From assembly GCA_965279065.1 (NCBI GenBank), contig OZ257134.1, positions 1,302,001 through 1,366,000 of the forward strand: DNA of 64,000 nucleotides, written 5' to 3'. A program made the position numbers and the translations under genes. This DNA is from JAKAXS01 sp965279065 (GTDB lineage: Bacteria; Pseudomonadota; Alphaproteobacteria; Rhizobiales; Hyphomicrobiaceae). Positions 1 through 8,363 of this stretch are shown here, in pieces. Numbering within the stretch: the first letter of the stretch is position 1; each line of letters starts with the position of its first letter. The notes below the pieces were generated by a model that was not told the DNA's origin, made no database searches, and was given only the letters and a program-made list of their open reading frames with translations.

Positions 1-114
1 TCAGGCCACGGAGAGCCTCGCCCAGTTGCATCATCCAGCAAATATACAGGTGTTTAATTAACCGTTTCTCGACAGCTCTCTGACATTCTTCTCAGAAAAG
101 AAGGGGTGTGTGCA

Positions 115-663
115 ATGAAGGGCGTGGTGTTCACCGAATTTCTCGACTTTGTCGCGATTGAGTTCGGCGAAGACGTCGTCGATGACATCATTGTAGACAG
201 CCAGATTCCCAGCCGTGGCGCATACACGTCGGTGGGCACCTATGATCACGGCGAGATGGCAAGCCTCGTAGGAGCATTGGCAAAACGTACGGGTGGATCA
301 GCACCTGAGGCCCTATCAAAATTCGGACGGCACTTGTGCCACCGCTTTTCCGTCAGCCACCCGGATTTCTTCCTGCGCGCCCAAGATCTTTTTGATTTCC
401 TGGAAAGTGTTCATCACCACATCCATGTCGAAGTTAAAAAGTTGTACCCGGATGCTGAGCTGCCAAGCTTCGAAACACATTCACGGGCAGCGGAATTGCT
501 CGAACTGAACTATCGGAGCTGCCGGCCGCTTGCAGCACTGGCCGAAGGCTTGGTTTTGGGCGCAGCTGACCGTTACGGCGAACGCGTAAACGTTGTCCTC
601 TCGCCATGCGCCGATGATTTGGGCAGCTATGTGCGCCTGTCTATACACCGAGTTGCGGGCTGA
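115..663 (+). CDS. H-NOX (heme NO-binding) sensor protein
   Basis: 182-residue cytosolic gas sensor of the H-NOX family, whose members bind heme and sense NO or O2. The protein starts MKGVVF, the family's usual N-terminus. It has the proximal heme-ligand region HHHIHVEVKKLYPDAELP around residues 100-117 and the heme-propionate-binding Y-x-S-x-R motif as YRSCR near residue 138. ATG 115 was chosen over the in-frame GTG at 106 because family members begin MKG and a purine-rich AAAAGAAGGGG lies just upstream. The stop overlaps the ATG of the GGDEF-EAL gene (ATGA), so the two are translationally coupled; this matches known H-NOX/c-di-GMP pairs, in which the sensor controls its partner enzyme. By eye the gene is less GC-rich than its neighbours. 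Bases 1-114 hold no supported gene and probably contain the promoter. Confidence 0.93.
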   Translation: MKGVVFTEFLDFVAIEFGEDVVDDIIVDSQIPSRGAYTSVGTYDHGEMASLVGALAKRTGGSAPEALSKFGRHLCHRFSVSHPDFFLRAQDLFDFLESVHHHIHVEVKKLYPDAELPSFETHSRAAELLELNYRSCRPLAALAEGLVLGAADRYGERVNVVLSPCADDLGSYVRLSIHRVAG

Positions 664-2183
664 TGAGCATTGCCGCGAGAGACTCTGACCGCGTTGCCCG
701 GCTCGAAGCACGTCTGGAGCGGGAGAGATGCGCGCGCCGCGAAGCAGAACAACTGCTTGAAGTAAAATCACGTGAGCTTTACGACGCCAACATTTCCCTT
801 CTGACGTCTGCGGGTCAGTTAGAGCTTCGTGTCAAAGAACGTACCGAGGAGCTGATAGCGGCGCATCAGCGAGCCATCGACTTGGTCGAGCACGACCACC
901 TGACCGGCCTCATGAGCCGCGGCCGGTTCATGCGCATTGGGCAGGAGGTCATTGAAGATTGCCGATCCAGAAACGGGCGCGCGATCTTTCTAATGATTGA
1001 TGTCGATCACTTCAAAGACATTAACGACATGTTTGGCCATGAGGCGGGTGACACGGTGTTGAAGTCCGTGGCTGGACAACTGAAAGCTCTGGCAGAACCT
1101 CAAGATGTGCTGGCGCGAGTTGGCGGGGACGAATTTGCCATGATCGTTTTGGATGATGACAAAACTATTGCCACTACTCGCTTTGCGGACCAGGTCAGCC
1201 GCGCCATGCTTGCCCCTATCTCCCATCGAGACAAACCGATCTTCGCCGGAGCCTCGATGGGCTACGCGGTTTTTCCTGATGACGGGGATACCCTTGATGA
1301 GGTGCTCCGGCATGCAGATCTAGCCCTGTATGCCTCAAAAAGTTTGGGAAGAGGTCTTTGCACTGGCTTTGATCAGAAAATGCGGGAGGACCTCTCCGCG
1401 CAATTGGCTCTCGAGCAGAATATTCGGCTTGCAGTGGTTCGCCGCGAACTGGAGCCGTGGTTTCAGCCGATTGTGAACGCCCACGATTGCGGCGCCATTG
1501 GCGCGGAAGCACTGGTGAGATGGCGCAAGCCTGATGGCAGCATCGTGCCACCAGCAGCGTTTCTGTCCGCTGCAGAATCCTGCGGCCTGATGTCATCCAT
1601 TTTCTCGATTGTGCTAAGAGCCAGCTTTGAAGCTCTCCGGCCACTCGTGATGCGTGGGCTTCTCAAATATGTATCCGTCAACATCTCTCCCTCGCAATTC
1701 AGATTCGATACCCTGATCGGCGACGTCGAAGCAGCCCTGGCCGAATTTGACTTTCCACCGGAAGCCCTGGTCCTCGAAATCACCGAAGAAGTGTTACTTA
1801 CCGATTTTGATCTGGCGCGATCGCAGATGTGTGAATTGTCCCGGCGTGGGATTAGAATCGCGCTTGACGATTTCGGCAGTGGCTATGCCAACGTCGGCTA
1901 CCTTCGCCGCTTGCCCATTCACATACTCAAGCTCGATCGATCGCTTACCGTCGATGTTGTCCAGGATGCCAAAGCCATGGCCATCGTTCAGGGTGTTGCC
2001 GGCATGGCCAAGTCCCTTGACCTTGTAACAGTCGCGGAAGGGATCGAGGTTAGGGAGCAGGCCCGGGCACTGGCCGAGGCTGGTTGCCAGCATCAGCAGG
2101 GCTATTTGTACGCCCGTCCGATGCCGGCTCCGGAATTTGCGGAGTACTTGATGCAATCCCTCTGGCGACAAGATTTGGCTTAA
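663..2183 (+). CDS. GGDEF-EAL cyclic-di-GMP cyclase/phosphodiesterase, H-NOX partner
   Basis: 506-residue soluble bifunctional c-di-GMP enzyme. An N-terminal charged coiled coil (about residues 8-70) precedes a GGDEF domain with an intact GGDEF motif at residues 154-158 (RVGGDEF) and metal-binding IDVDHFKDIND. An EAL domain follows with EAL at about 282 (GAEALVRW), NISPSQF, EITEEV, DDFGSGYA and the C-terminal EGIE/QGYLYARP motifs. Both catalytic signatures are present, so synthesis and hydrolysis are each possible. The position of the RxxD product-inhibition site reads EPQD, so feedback inhibition is probably lost. There is no transmembrane segment or PAS domain; sensing is presumably supplied by the H-NOX encoded four bases upstream. 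In studied homologues NO-bound H-NOX shifts the balance toward phosphodiesterase activity, but the direction here is unknown. Confidence 0.95.
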   Translation: MSIAARDSDRVARLEARLERERCARREAEQLLEVKSRELYDANISLLTSAGQLELRVKERTEELIAAHQRAIDLVEHDHLTGLMSRGRFMRIGQEVIEDCRSRNGRAIFLMIDVDHFKDINDMFGHEAGDTVLKSVAGQLKALAEPQDVLARVGGDEFAMIVLDDDKTIATTRFADQVSRAMLAPISHRDKPIFAGASMGYAVFPDDGDTLDEVLRHADLALYASKSLGRGLCTGFDQKMREDLSAQLALEQNIRLAVVRRELEPWFQPIVNAHDCGAIGAEALVRWRKPDGSIVPPAAFLSAAESCGLMSSIFSIVLRASFEALRPLVMRGLLKYVSVNISPSQFRFDTLIGDVEAALAEFDFPPEALVLEITEEVLLTDFDLARSQMCELSRRGIRIALDDFGSGYANVGYLRRLPIHILKLDRSLTVDVVQDAKAMAIVQGVAGMAKSLDLVTVAEGIEVREQARALAEAGCQHQQGYLYARPMPAPEFAEYLMQSLWRQDLA

Positions 2184-2258
2184 TCGCCAACTGACGCGAA
2201 GGATGCCTGGCCCGGGGCATGTCCGCCTCGGGTCATTGCACGCCCTAATCGCCACAGC

Positions 2259-2275
2259 GCGGACGTTACGTCCGC
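2259..2275 (-). terminator. Hairpin enclosing the ptrB stop codon
   Basis: A perfect inverted repeat, GCGGACG then CGTCCGC, with a 3-nt loop. The loop is the TAA stop codon of the minus-strand oligopeptidase gene. It lies between converging genes and could serve as a compact transcription stop, but there is no T-run, so the terminator role is an inference. Confidence 0.35.
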
Positions 2276-4380
2276 ACCCCTCCGGGCAGGGCAATCTTCA
2301 GCGCAAACGCGTAGTCGACCGCAACCTCCTTCAAATGCTCAAACCGCCCCGATGCGCCGCCGTGACCCGCTGCCATGTTTGTCTTCAGCAGCAACAGGTT
2401 CTTGGATGTGTTGAGGGCCCTTAGCCGCGCGACCCACTTCGCCGGCTCCCAGTACGTCACGCGCGGGTCGGTCAGACCGCCGACCGCCAGGATGTGCGGA
2501 TAGGCCTTGGCAGCGACGTTGTCGTAGGGGCTGTAGCTGCGGATCTTCTCGAAGTCGGCCTTGCTCGCGATGGGGTTGCCCCACTCCAGCCACTCCGGCG
2601 GCGTCAGCGGCAGCGTGTCGTCCAGCATCGTGTTCAGCACGTCGACGAACGGGACGTTGGCGACGATGCCGAGGAACAGGTCCGGCGCCATGTTGGCCAC
2701 CGCCCCCATCAGCATCCCGCCCGCCGATCCGCCGTTGCCGACGATGCGCCCACGCGCCGTGTAGCCGTTGGCGGCCAGGTGTTCTCCCGCCGCGATGAAG
2801 TCGGAGAACGTATTCGTCTTCTTCTTCAGCTTGCCGTCCGTGTACCAGGCATAGCCCTTGTCCTTGCCGCCGCGGATATGGGCGATGGCATAGACGAACC
2901 CCCGGTCGACGAGCGACAGCCTCACGGTCGAGAACGACGCCGGCATGGAGATCCCGTAGGCGCCATAGCCGTACAGCAGCAGCGGCGCCGAGCCGTCGAG
3001 CGGCGTGTCCCGCCGGTAGAGCAGCGAGATCGGCACCTGTTCGCCGTCAGGCGCGGTGGCGTAAAGCCGCCGGGTCACGTAGTCGGCCGCGTCGTGTCCG
3101 CTGGGGACTTCCTGGCGCTTGCGCAGCTTGCGCTTACGCGTGTCCAGGTCGTAGTCGAACGTCTCCGTCGGCGTCGTCATCGACGAATAGCTGAAGCGCA
3201 GCGTCGTCGTATCGAATTCGTAGCCGGCGCTGATGCCCAGCGAATACGCTTCCTCGTCGAACGCGATCGTATGCTCGCGGCCGTCCTTGAAGCGGCGGAT
3301 GACGATGCGTGGCAGGCCGTTCTCGCGCTCCAGGCGCGCTAGGTGGTGGCGGTAGACGACGGTATCGATGATCAGCCGACCTGAGACGTGCGGGATCAGT
3401 TCCTCCCAGTTCGCCATCCCCGGATCGTCCACCGGCGCCTCGACGATGCGGAAGTCGACCGCCTTCTCCGAGTTCGTGGTGATGATCAGCTTCTTCTTGC
3501 GATGCTCGACCGAGTACTGGTGCCCCTTCCGGCGTTTGGCGACAAGACGCGGCTTGTCCGCCGGCGCGTCCGCGTCGATGAGGTAGACTTCGTTGCTCTG
3601 GTGGTCGTGCGAGTCGATCAGGATGAAGCGGGCCGACTGCGTCTTGTCGAGACCGACGTAGTACCCGGTGTGTTTCTCCTCGAAGACCAGCTCGTCGTCC
3701 TCGACCGGCGTCCCAAGCGTATGGCGGTAGACGAACAGCGGGCGATGGTTCTCATCCAACCGCACGTAGAACACGGTCTGCGAGTCGTTGGCCCAGATCA
3801 CGTCGCCGCGCGTATCGGCGATGACGTCCGGCAGATCCTCGCCCGACTTCAGGTCGCGGAATCGCAGCGTGTAGAGTTCCGAGCCCTTGGCGTCGATCGA
3901 GTAGGCCATCAGCTTGTGGTCGGGGCTGTGTTCGCTGCCACCGAGATCCCAGTATTTGTGACCCTTGGCCTCGACATTGCCGTCGAACAGCACCGCGTGC
4001 TTGCGGCCGTCGCGCTTCTTGCGGCACACCAGCGGATACTGGCCGCCGGCCACGTAGCTCGTGAAATACTCGTACCCGCCGTCCGCCGCCGGCACCGTGC
4101 TGTCGTCCTGCTTCAGCCGCGCCTTCATTTCCTCAAACAGCGTCTTCTGCAGCGGCACCGTGTCGGCCAGTTGCGCCGCCGTATAGGCGTTCTCCGCTTC
4201 CAGGTAGGCACGGATGTCGGCGGCGAGCGCTTTCGGGTTCCGCATCACCTCCTGCCAATTTTCCGCTCGCAGCCAGGCGTAGTCGTCCTCCAGCCTCGCG
4301 CCGTGCATGGTTACCGACCGGGGCTGCTTGGCCGCGACGGGCGGAGTGGCGCGGACCGCGCGCGGCACGGGAGCATTCAT
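2266..4380 (-). CDS. ptrB: S9 family oligopeptidase B
   Basis: 704-residue serine oligopeptidase of the prolyl oligopeptidase family, close to oligopeptidase B, which cleaves small peptides after basic residues in the cytoplasm. The N-terminal beta-propeller covers about residues 20-430 (YFTSYVAGGQYPLVCRKK and DYVTRRLYATAPDGEQVPIS near its end). The C-terminal alpha/beta hydrolase domain has LLYGYGAYG, then the nucleophile motif GNGGSAGGMLMG and a C-terminal catalytic His in AAGHGGASGR. Length and motif order are typical of full-length PtrB. ATG 4380 gives MNAPVPRAVRATPP, a usual cytosolic start. It is transcribed alone, divergent from mucR across a 325 bp gap. Confidence 0.95.
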   Translation of the reverse strand: MNAPVPRAVRATPPVAAKQPRSVTMHGARLEDDYAWLRAENWQEVMRNPKALAADIRAYLEAENAYTAAQLADTVPLQKTLFEEMKARLKQDDSTVPAADGGYEYFTSYVAGGQYPLVCRKKRDGRKHAVLFDGNVEAKGHKYWDLGGSEHSPDHKLMAYSIDAKGSELYTLRFRDLKSGEDLPDVIADTRGDVIWANDSQTVFYVRLDENHRPLFVYRHTLGTPVEDDELVFEEKHTGYYVGLDKTQSARFILIDSHDHQSNEVYLIDADAPADKPRLVAKRRKGHQYSVEHRKKKLIITTNSEKAVDFRIVEAPVDDPGMANWEELIPHVSGRLIIDTVVYRHHLARLERENGLPRIVIRRFKDGREHTIAFDEEAYSLGISAGYEFDTTTLRFSYSSMTTPTETFDYDLDTRKRKLRKRQEVPSGHDAADYVTRRLYATAPDGEQVPISLLYRRDTPLDGSAPLLLYGYGAYGISMPASFSTVRLSLVDRGFVYAIAHIRGGKDKGYAWYTDGKLKKKTNTFSDFIAAGEHLAANGYTARGRIVGNGGSAGGMLMGAVANMAPDLFLGIVANVPFVDVLNTMLDDTLPLTPPEWLEWGNPIASKADFEKIRSYSPYDNVAAKAYPHILAVGGLTDPRVTYWEPAKWVARLRALNTSKNLLLLKTNMAAGHGGASGRFEHLKEVAVDYAFALKIALPGGVRT

Positions 4381-4705
4381 GGAGTGACCTCGGGATAATG
4401 AGACGTTGAGTGGGATTAAGGCAGGATGATCTCGTCTTATACTTGAGACGGGCTGCCCTAGGCCCTTCTATCGGGCCCTTATTCCGGTCGCAAGTTCCGC
4501 GAGGCTGCGACAGCAGCATCCTGACAGTCTTGTCAAGCGCGCAAATAAATCCCAACGTCGGATGCTAACCATAACGAGATCAACCAACAAAACCGCGCTG
4601 TATTGCCGCCTCAACTTGGCAAGTCTCGACGAAATTAGACTTGACGCAATTACACTGATCGGCCAAATGCTCTGTCAGAGATCATGCGTGAGAGGATAGT
4701 ATCCT
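4381..4705. promoter_or_regulatory. Intergenic region between ptrB and mucR
   Basis: No open frame here looks like a gene. The mucR-proximal 150 bases are AT-richer than the surroundings. They contain an inverted repeat, AAGTCT (4621-4626) and AGACTT (4637-4642), whose right arm overlaps a -35-like TTGACG at 4641. No convincing -10 can be named at the matching distance. MucR proteins commonly bind AT-rich sites in their own promoters, so autoregulation here is plausible but inferred. Confidence 0.4.
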
Positions 4706-5113
4706 ATGGATGGTGGTGCTCAGTCGGAACTCGTAGAGCTTACCGCAAAGATCGTTTCTGCTTATGTCAGCAACAACGAGATCGGAGCCAACGACCTCCC
4801 GCACCTTATCAATGAAACCCATGCAGCGTTGTCGCGCGCCACGGGAAACACTTCGCTTCCGGAGCGCGAAGAACTGCGTCCGCGCGTTCCCGTCAAGAAG
4901 TCAGTCATGCCGGACCACATCGTTTGTCTGGAAGACGGTAAAAAGTTCAAATCGCTGAAGCGGCATCTTCGGACCCACTACAATTTGTCTCCGGAAGAGT
5001 ATCGCGAGAAGTGGGGCCTGCCCCACGACTATCCGATGGTTGCCCCAAACTACGCCCGCGCCCGCTCTGATCTCGCTAAAAAGATGGGCCTCGGAACCCG
5101 CCGCGAGAAGTAA
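4706..5113 (+). CDS. mucR: MucR/Ros family transcriptional regulator
   Basis: 135-residue DNA-binding regulator of the Ros/MucR family, which in Rhizobiales controls exopolysaccharide, motility and surface genes and acts as an H-NS-like nucleoid protein. The C-terminal zinc-finger region carries VCLEDGKKFKSLKRHLRTHY, followed by the family signature SPEEYREKWGLPHDYPMVAP. The second zinc Cys of classical Ros (CxxC) is Asp here (CLED). Such Cys substitution is known in MucR homologues that fold with other ligands or without zinc, so it does not argue against function. The N-terminal helical part (ELTAKIVSAYVSNNEI) is the oligomerisation region in this family. GAGAGGA lies about 9 nt before the ATG. 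Confidence 0.93.
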   Translation: MDGGAQSELVELTAKIVSAYVSNNEIGANDLPHLINETHAALSRATGNTSLPEREELRPRVPVKKSVMPDHIVCLEDGKKFKSLKRHLRTHYNLSPEEYREKWGLPHDYPMVAPNYARARSDLAKKMGLGTRREK

Positions 5114-5134
5114 TTCTCTAGTCTCATCACCTGA

Positions 5135-5437
5135 TCATCTGGACGTTTGTTGGCCGTTCGCTTCGCACGTGCCGGCTAACGCCCCTGCCGTCTCGGCACG
5201 ATAGGCCAGCAGCAGGCAGCGGTGGCGCGCCAGATCATAGGTCCAGTGCCCGGCCAATCCGCGTTGCCGTTCCGCCCGCAGCGCCCGCCGCAACTTGCTG
5301 AGCAACAGCATGCGACCGACCTTGCTCCGGTCAGCCACCTCGGCGGGCCACAACGCCACCAGCTTCGGCAGGTCCCGTTCCCGGTCATAGCCCCGCCGAT
5401 CTGGTCGAGCGCTCATCCGGTCCTTGCGATCCGACAT
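5135..5437 (-). CDS. Conserved small basic protein of unknown function
   Basis: 100 residues if translation starts at MSDRKDRMSARPDRRG. An upstream in-frame start would give 120, and an internal Met gives 93. The core DRERDLPKLVALWP and LAGHWTYDLARH is of a kind I recognise from uncharacterised Rhizobiales proteins. It is Arg-rich (KLRRALRAERQRG), helical and without signal peptide or membrane segment, so probably cytosolic. It is divergent from the DnaA-domain gene at 5630. No function can be assigned. Confidence 0.7.
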   Translation of the reverse strand: MSDRKDRMSARPDRRGYDRERDLPKLVALWPAEVADRSKVGRMLLLSKLRRALRAERQRGLAGHWTYDLARHRCLLLAYRAETAGALAGTCEANGQQTSR

Positions 5438-5629
5438 TGTGTAGGTCTCCACTACCTGTGGAGACCATGTTCGCCCCGCCTGGCCGGCCGGGGACAAACC
5501 GGCAGCCGGACTTATCCCCCACGTTCATCCATCCGCTACTTTTGCATTCAGCATCGTTGGTAGATCTGTACAGTGACCAGCAGTGCACTGAATTAGAATT
5601 GGGCCAGTAGTACTTGGGAGGCTAATCAG

Positions 5630-6007
5630 TTGCTTCACGTCGCACCCTTTGCCCCTCAGCAGCTTTTCCAATCGCTCGAAGATCCGCGGGCTGCCACCGT
5701 CGCGGTCGCCGTCGTCGCCCAGGTGTTCGCGCTTCCGCCGGACGACCTGTTGCGCACGACCCGAGGCCGCGCCGGCGTCGCCTTGGCCCGCCAGATAGCC
5801 ATGTATCTGGCCCATGTCGTCGGCGGCCAGACGCTCACCGACATCGGTCAGCATTTCCGCCGCGACCGCACCACCGTCGCTCATGCCTGTCGTCTCGTCG
5901 AAGCCAGGCGCGACGATCCGAGCTTCGACCGTGTCGTCGAACTCCTGGAATGGATTGTGCCGGTCTTCGCTGACCGCAGAGCAGCCATGGCTGCGCGCCA
6001 GCTCTGA
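5630..6007 (+). CDS. DnaA domain-IV-like DNA-binding protein
   Basis: 125-residue protein made almost entirely of a DnaA C-terminal (domain IV) helix-turn-helix. It has ARQIAMYLAHVVGGQTLTDI followed by GQHFRRDRTTVAHACRLVE, which parallels the DnaA signature but has Arg where DnaA usually has His. The AAA+ module and initiator N-terminus are absent, so it cannot be the replication initiator. The start is TTG, supported by GGGAGG eight bases upstream (5616-5621). The stop TGA overlaps the ribosome-binding site of the DUF6456 gene, indicating an operon. A role as DNA-binding regulator or competitor at DnaA boxes is possible but unproven. Confidence 0.88.
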   Translation: MLHVAPFAPQQLFQSLEDPRAATVAVAVVAQVFALPPDDLLRTTRGRAGVALARQIAMYLAHVVGGQTLTDIGQHFRRDRTTVAHACRLVEARRDDPSFDRVVELLEWIVPVFADRRAAMAARQL

Positions 6008-6017
6008 GGAGACCGTT

Positions 6018-6569
6018 ATGCGTTCCAAGTCGTCCCGGGCCCGCTCGCGGGCCGCGGCCCTCCCGCGCGTCAATCTCGACGAAAGCCCGCTCGCCTGGCT
6101 TGCCCGGCGCCGTGACAAGGCGGGCGAGCCGCTGATCTCGCCGGCGCAACTTTTGGCCGGTGAACAGCTGCGTTCTGATTTCACGTTTGCGCATATGGCG
6201 CCGCGGGTCACCACCAACTACAGCGACGTGCCGATCTCCGCCTCTGCACGTCGAGCCGCTCCGGGAAGCGGCGTCGACCTCGCCGATGGCGTCGTCGCTG
6301 CCGCCGAGCGCGTCAAACGCGCCTTGCGCGCGGTCGGCCCGGAACTGTCGGGCGTCCTGATCGACGTCTGCTGCCACCTCAAAGGATTGGAGGAGGCCGA
6401 ACGCGAGGCTGCCTGGCCGCAGCGCGCCGGCAAGGTCGTGCTCCAGCTGGCTTTGACGCGCCTCGCGCGCCACTACTGTCTGGATGGTGCAAGAGGGTCG
6501 CGCAGGATGAGCCATTGGGGCGCGGACGGCTACCGGCCGCAGCTGCCGGACCCGGACGTAACGGTATAA
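6018..6569 (+). CDS. DUF6456 domain-containing protein
   Basis: 183-residue protein with the DUF6456 pattern: SPLAWLARRRDKAGEPLIS, then AGEQLRSDFTFAHMAPRVT, and a C-terminal helix region ending AGKVVLQLALTRLARHY. The ATG at 6018 is preceded by TGAGGAGA, which overlaps the stop of the DnaA-domain gene, so the pair is translationally coupled. The frame extends upstream to 5814 but that part is the shadow of the previous gene. The N-terminus is basic (RSKSSRARSRAAA) and the DUF function is unknown. Pairing with a DnaA-like HTH protein suggests a DNA-associated or regulatory role, which is inference only. Confidence 0.85.
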   Translation: MRSKSSRARSRAAALPRVNLDESPLAWLARRRDKAGEPLISPAQLLAGEQLRSDFTFAHMAPRVTTNYSDVPISASARRAAPGSGVDLADGVVAAAERVKRALRAVGPELSGVLIDVCCHLKGLEEAEREAAWPQRAGKVVLQLALTRLARHYCLDGARGSRRMSHWGADGYRPQLPDPDVTV

Positions 6570-6742
6570 CGAATTTTGAGCCTAACCTTTTACTCCGACG
6601 AAGGAAAAGTTATCCGCTGGCGTCATGTTCCTGACACGCTGACGTGCCAAAACTTTCGTCACTGACGCTGACGGCGCAAATGCCCCGGCGCTTCGGACAT
6701 GAGACCAACTTATCTCCGGGACAAACCCGGCAAGGAGGGAGC

Positions 6743-6949
6743 ATGACGTCCAGCGACCCGCGCGCGCGTTCGATACCGGCCATTCTCGAACGCCCACGCA
6801 ATCTGCCGTCCGACATCATTCATGCACGTGAAGTGCAATGGCTGGGCGAACTCCAGTCGCGCCTGGCGGCGGTGCAAGCCTGGCGTGGGTTCAGCGCGCA
6901 TCACGCATCGCGTCCGGTCGATGGCGCCAGCATCAACACTCAGAAATAA
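6743..6949 (+). CDS. Small hypothetical protein
   Basis: 68-residue ORF with a near-perfect Shine-Dalgarno (AAGGAGGGAGC then ATG), the main support for its being real. A hairpin CCGGG/CCCGG (6716-6730) sits immediately before the ribosome-binding site and could affect translation. The product has a polar N-terminus, then LPSDIIHAREVQWLGELQS, which looks like an amphipathic helix, and an unstructured tail. There is no membrane segment. I do not recognise the family. Confidence 0.6.
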   Translation: MTSSDPRARSIPAILERPRNLPSDIIHAREVQWLGELQSRLAAVQAWRGFSAHHASRPVDGASINTQK

Positions 6950-6978
6950 TAGTCTTCGCTCTCAGGGTGGCGGTGACC

Positions 6979-7440
6979 TCAGCTCGTCGCCGTAGCATTC
7001 GCGGCGGCGCGCGCGTCGCTGCGAATGCGTTCCACCATGGATGCAAATCCATTGGAACGCTGCGGCGTGAGGTGATCCTTCAGGCCGAGGGAGGCGAACT
7101 CTTTCTCCGCGTCGACCTTGAGAATGTCCTCGACGTCGCGGCCGTCGAACATGGCGAACAGAACCGCGATCAACCCGCGCACGATCAACGCGTCGCTATC
7201 GCCCTTGAAATGTAAAACCGGCCCGCCGCCATTCACCGGGGCCTTGACGTCGGTCAACAGCCACACCTGGCTGGCGCATCCGCGAACCTTGTTGGCCTCG
7301 ACCTTGGCGCGGCTTTCCAGCGGCGGCAGTTCGCGGCCGATCTCTATCAGATAGCGATAGCGATCCTCCCAGTCGTCCAAGAGGGCGAAGTTGGATCGGA
7401 TGTCGTTGAGGGTCATAAGGTCGAGGATCTCGCTGTTCAT
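6979..7440 (-). CDS. sufE: SufE family cysteine desulfurase activator
   Basis: 153-residue SufE, which accepts persulfide sulfur from SufS and passes it to the SufBCD scaffold for Fe-S cluster assembly. The acceptor Cys is in VRGCASQVWL at about residue 56. The family's C-terminal GLKDHLTPQRSNGFASMVER is present. ATG 7440 was chosen because it gives the usual short N-terminus (MNSEILDLMTLNDIRSNF); the frame extends 16 codons further upstream. The gene stands apart from a suf operon, as is common for this paralogue in Rhizobiales. It is divergent from the peptidoglycan-binding-like gene. Confidence 0.93.
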   Translation of the reverse strand: MNSEILDLMTLNDIRSNFALLDDWEDRYRYLIEIGRELPPLESRAKVEANKVRGCASQVWLLTDVKAPVNGGGPVLHFKGDSDALIVRGLIAVLFAMFDGRDVEDILKVDAEKEFASLGLKDHLTPQRSNGFASMVERIRSDARAAANATATS

Positions 7441-7563
7441 GGCGGTCAGTGTACATGAGACATAGGCGTGCCGGGGGCGGCGGCGCAAGTGATGCGCCGA
7501 CAGGTTAGCGATGCGTTAAGCCGCGCCCCGGATAATCCGCACGTCAGCGGTCCGGAGCCAGGG

Positions 7564-8283
7564 ATGTCACCGCGCGGATTCAAACTCGGATTGGCGCTCT
7601 TCGTTGCGATGAGCGGCCTGTTCGCCGCAAAACTGTCGATGACCGGCCCCGGCGGCTTGCGCACGCCGTGGCGGAGCCTTGATACGACTGCTTCGCTTGG
7701 TCATGGATCGACACGTGGCCCAGCCTTGGCGGCCCCCGCCCCCCGCAGCGAAACCAAGTCACCTGCAGCCCCGGCGCCAGAGGAAGCCGAGTTGGCCAAG
7801 GCGGCCGAAAGCGCGGCTCATACGGCTCCGCCTCTCTCCGAGACCGATAAAGCACTCGTCTCTGCCATTCGTCTCGAACTCAAGACGCGCGGCTACGCCG
7901 CAGGCTCAAGCTCCGGCGGCCTCGATCTTGAGACCCGCGCTGCCATCATCGCCTTTGAGGCCGACAACGACATGCGGCTGACCGCCGAGGCCAGCCAGGC
8001 GCTCCTCCATCGGTTGCTGCTCGGTGCCACTGGAGCGGAAGCCAACAGCGGCTCGCCGCCCGCCCCGCGCGCCGAGGAGGTGATCCGCACCCTCCAGGCG
8101 GACTTGAAGCGCGCCGGCCATCCGGACTTGAAGACCGACGGCCAGATGTCCCGCGACACCGTCGAAACCATCCGTGCCTTCGAGCGCTCGCACAATATGA
8201 AGGTGACCGGGCGCGTGTCCGGCGAGCTTGTCGCCCAGCTGCGGCTTGTGGCAAAAGACGGCATGGCGGTCGCCGGCCGCTAG
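7564..8283 (+). CDS. Membrane-anchored protein with two peptidoglycan-binding-like domains
   Basis: 239 residues from ATG 7564 (263 from an alternative ATG at 7492). An N-terminal hydrophobic segment, GFKLGLALFVAMSGLFAAK, anchors or exports the protein. After an Ala/Pro linker come two domains resembling the peptidoglycan-binding PF01471 fold: about 100-160 (LELKTRGYAAGSSSGGLDLE, then TRAAIIAFEADNDM) and 175-235 (LQADLKRAGHPDLKTDGQM, then ETIRAFERSHNMKVTG). A periplasmic cell-wall-binding role is likely. There is no catalytic domain, so it may be a scaffold or adaptor. It is divergent from sufE and followed by DUF1491. Confidence 0.8.
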   Translation: MSPRGFKLGLALFVAMSGLFAAKLSMTGPGGLRTPWRSLDTTASLGHGSTRGPALAAPAPRSETKSPAAPAPEEAELAKAAESAAHTAPPLSETDKALVSAIRLELKTRGYAAGSSSGGLDLETRAAIIAFEADNDMRLTAEASQALLHRLLLGATGAEANSGSPPAPRAEEVIRTLQADLKRAGHPDLKTDGQMSRDTVETIRAFERSHNMKVTGRVSGELVAQLRLVAKDGMAVAGR

Positions 8284-8363
8284 GCCTGATCGTAAAGATG
8301 CGAGCCCACTCGCGCTTGGATCGGCGCGCTCTAAGCGGCACGCTCAGCACCCACGGAGCCCGA

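Noticed and set aside
2494..4398. Two long plus-strand frames (282 and 336 codons) opposite oligopeptidase B
   Set aside because: They are antisense shadows of ptrB with repetitive Arg/Val/Asp composition and no ribosome-binding site.
5512..5520. TTATCCCCC near the DnaA-domain gene as a DnaA box
   Set aside because: It differs from the TTATCCACA consensus at two or more positions and is isolated; no origin-like cluster is present.
5814..6017. N-terminal extension of the DUF6456 frame
   Set aside because: It overlaps the DnaA-domain gene in another frame, and a strong ribosome-binding site precedes ATG 6018.
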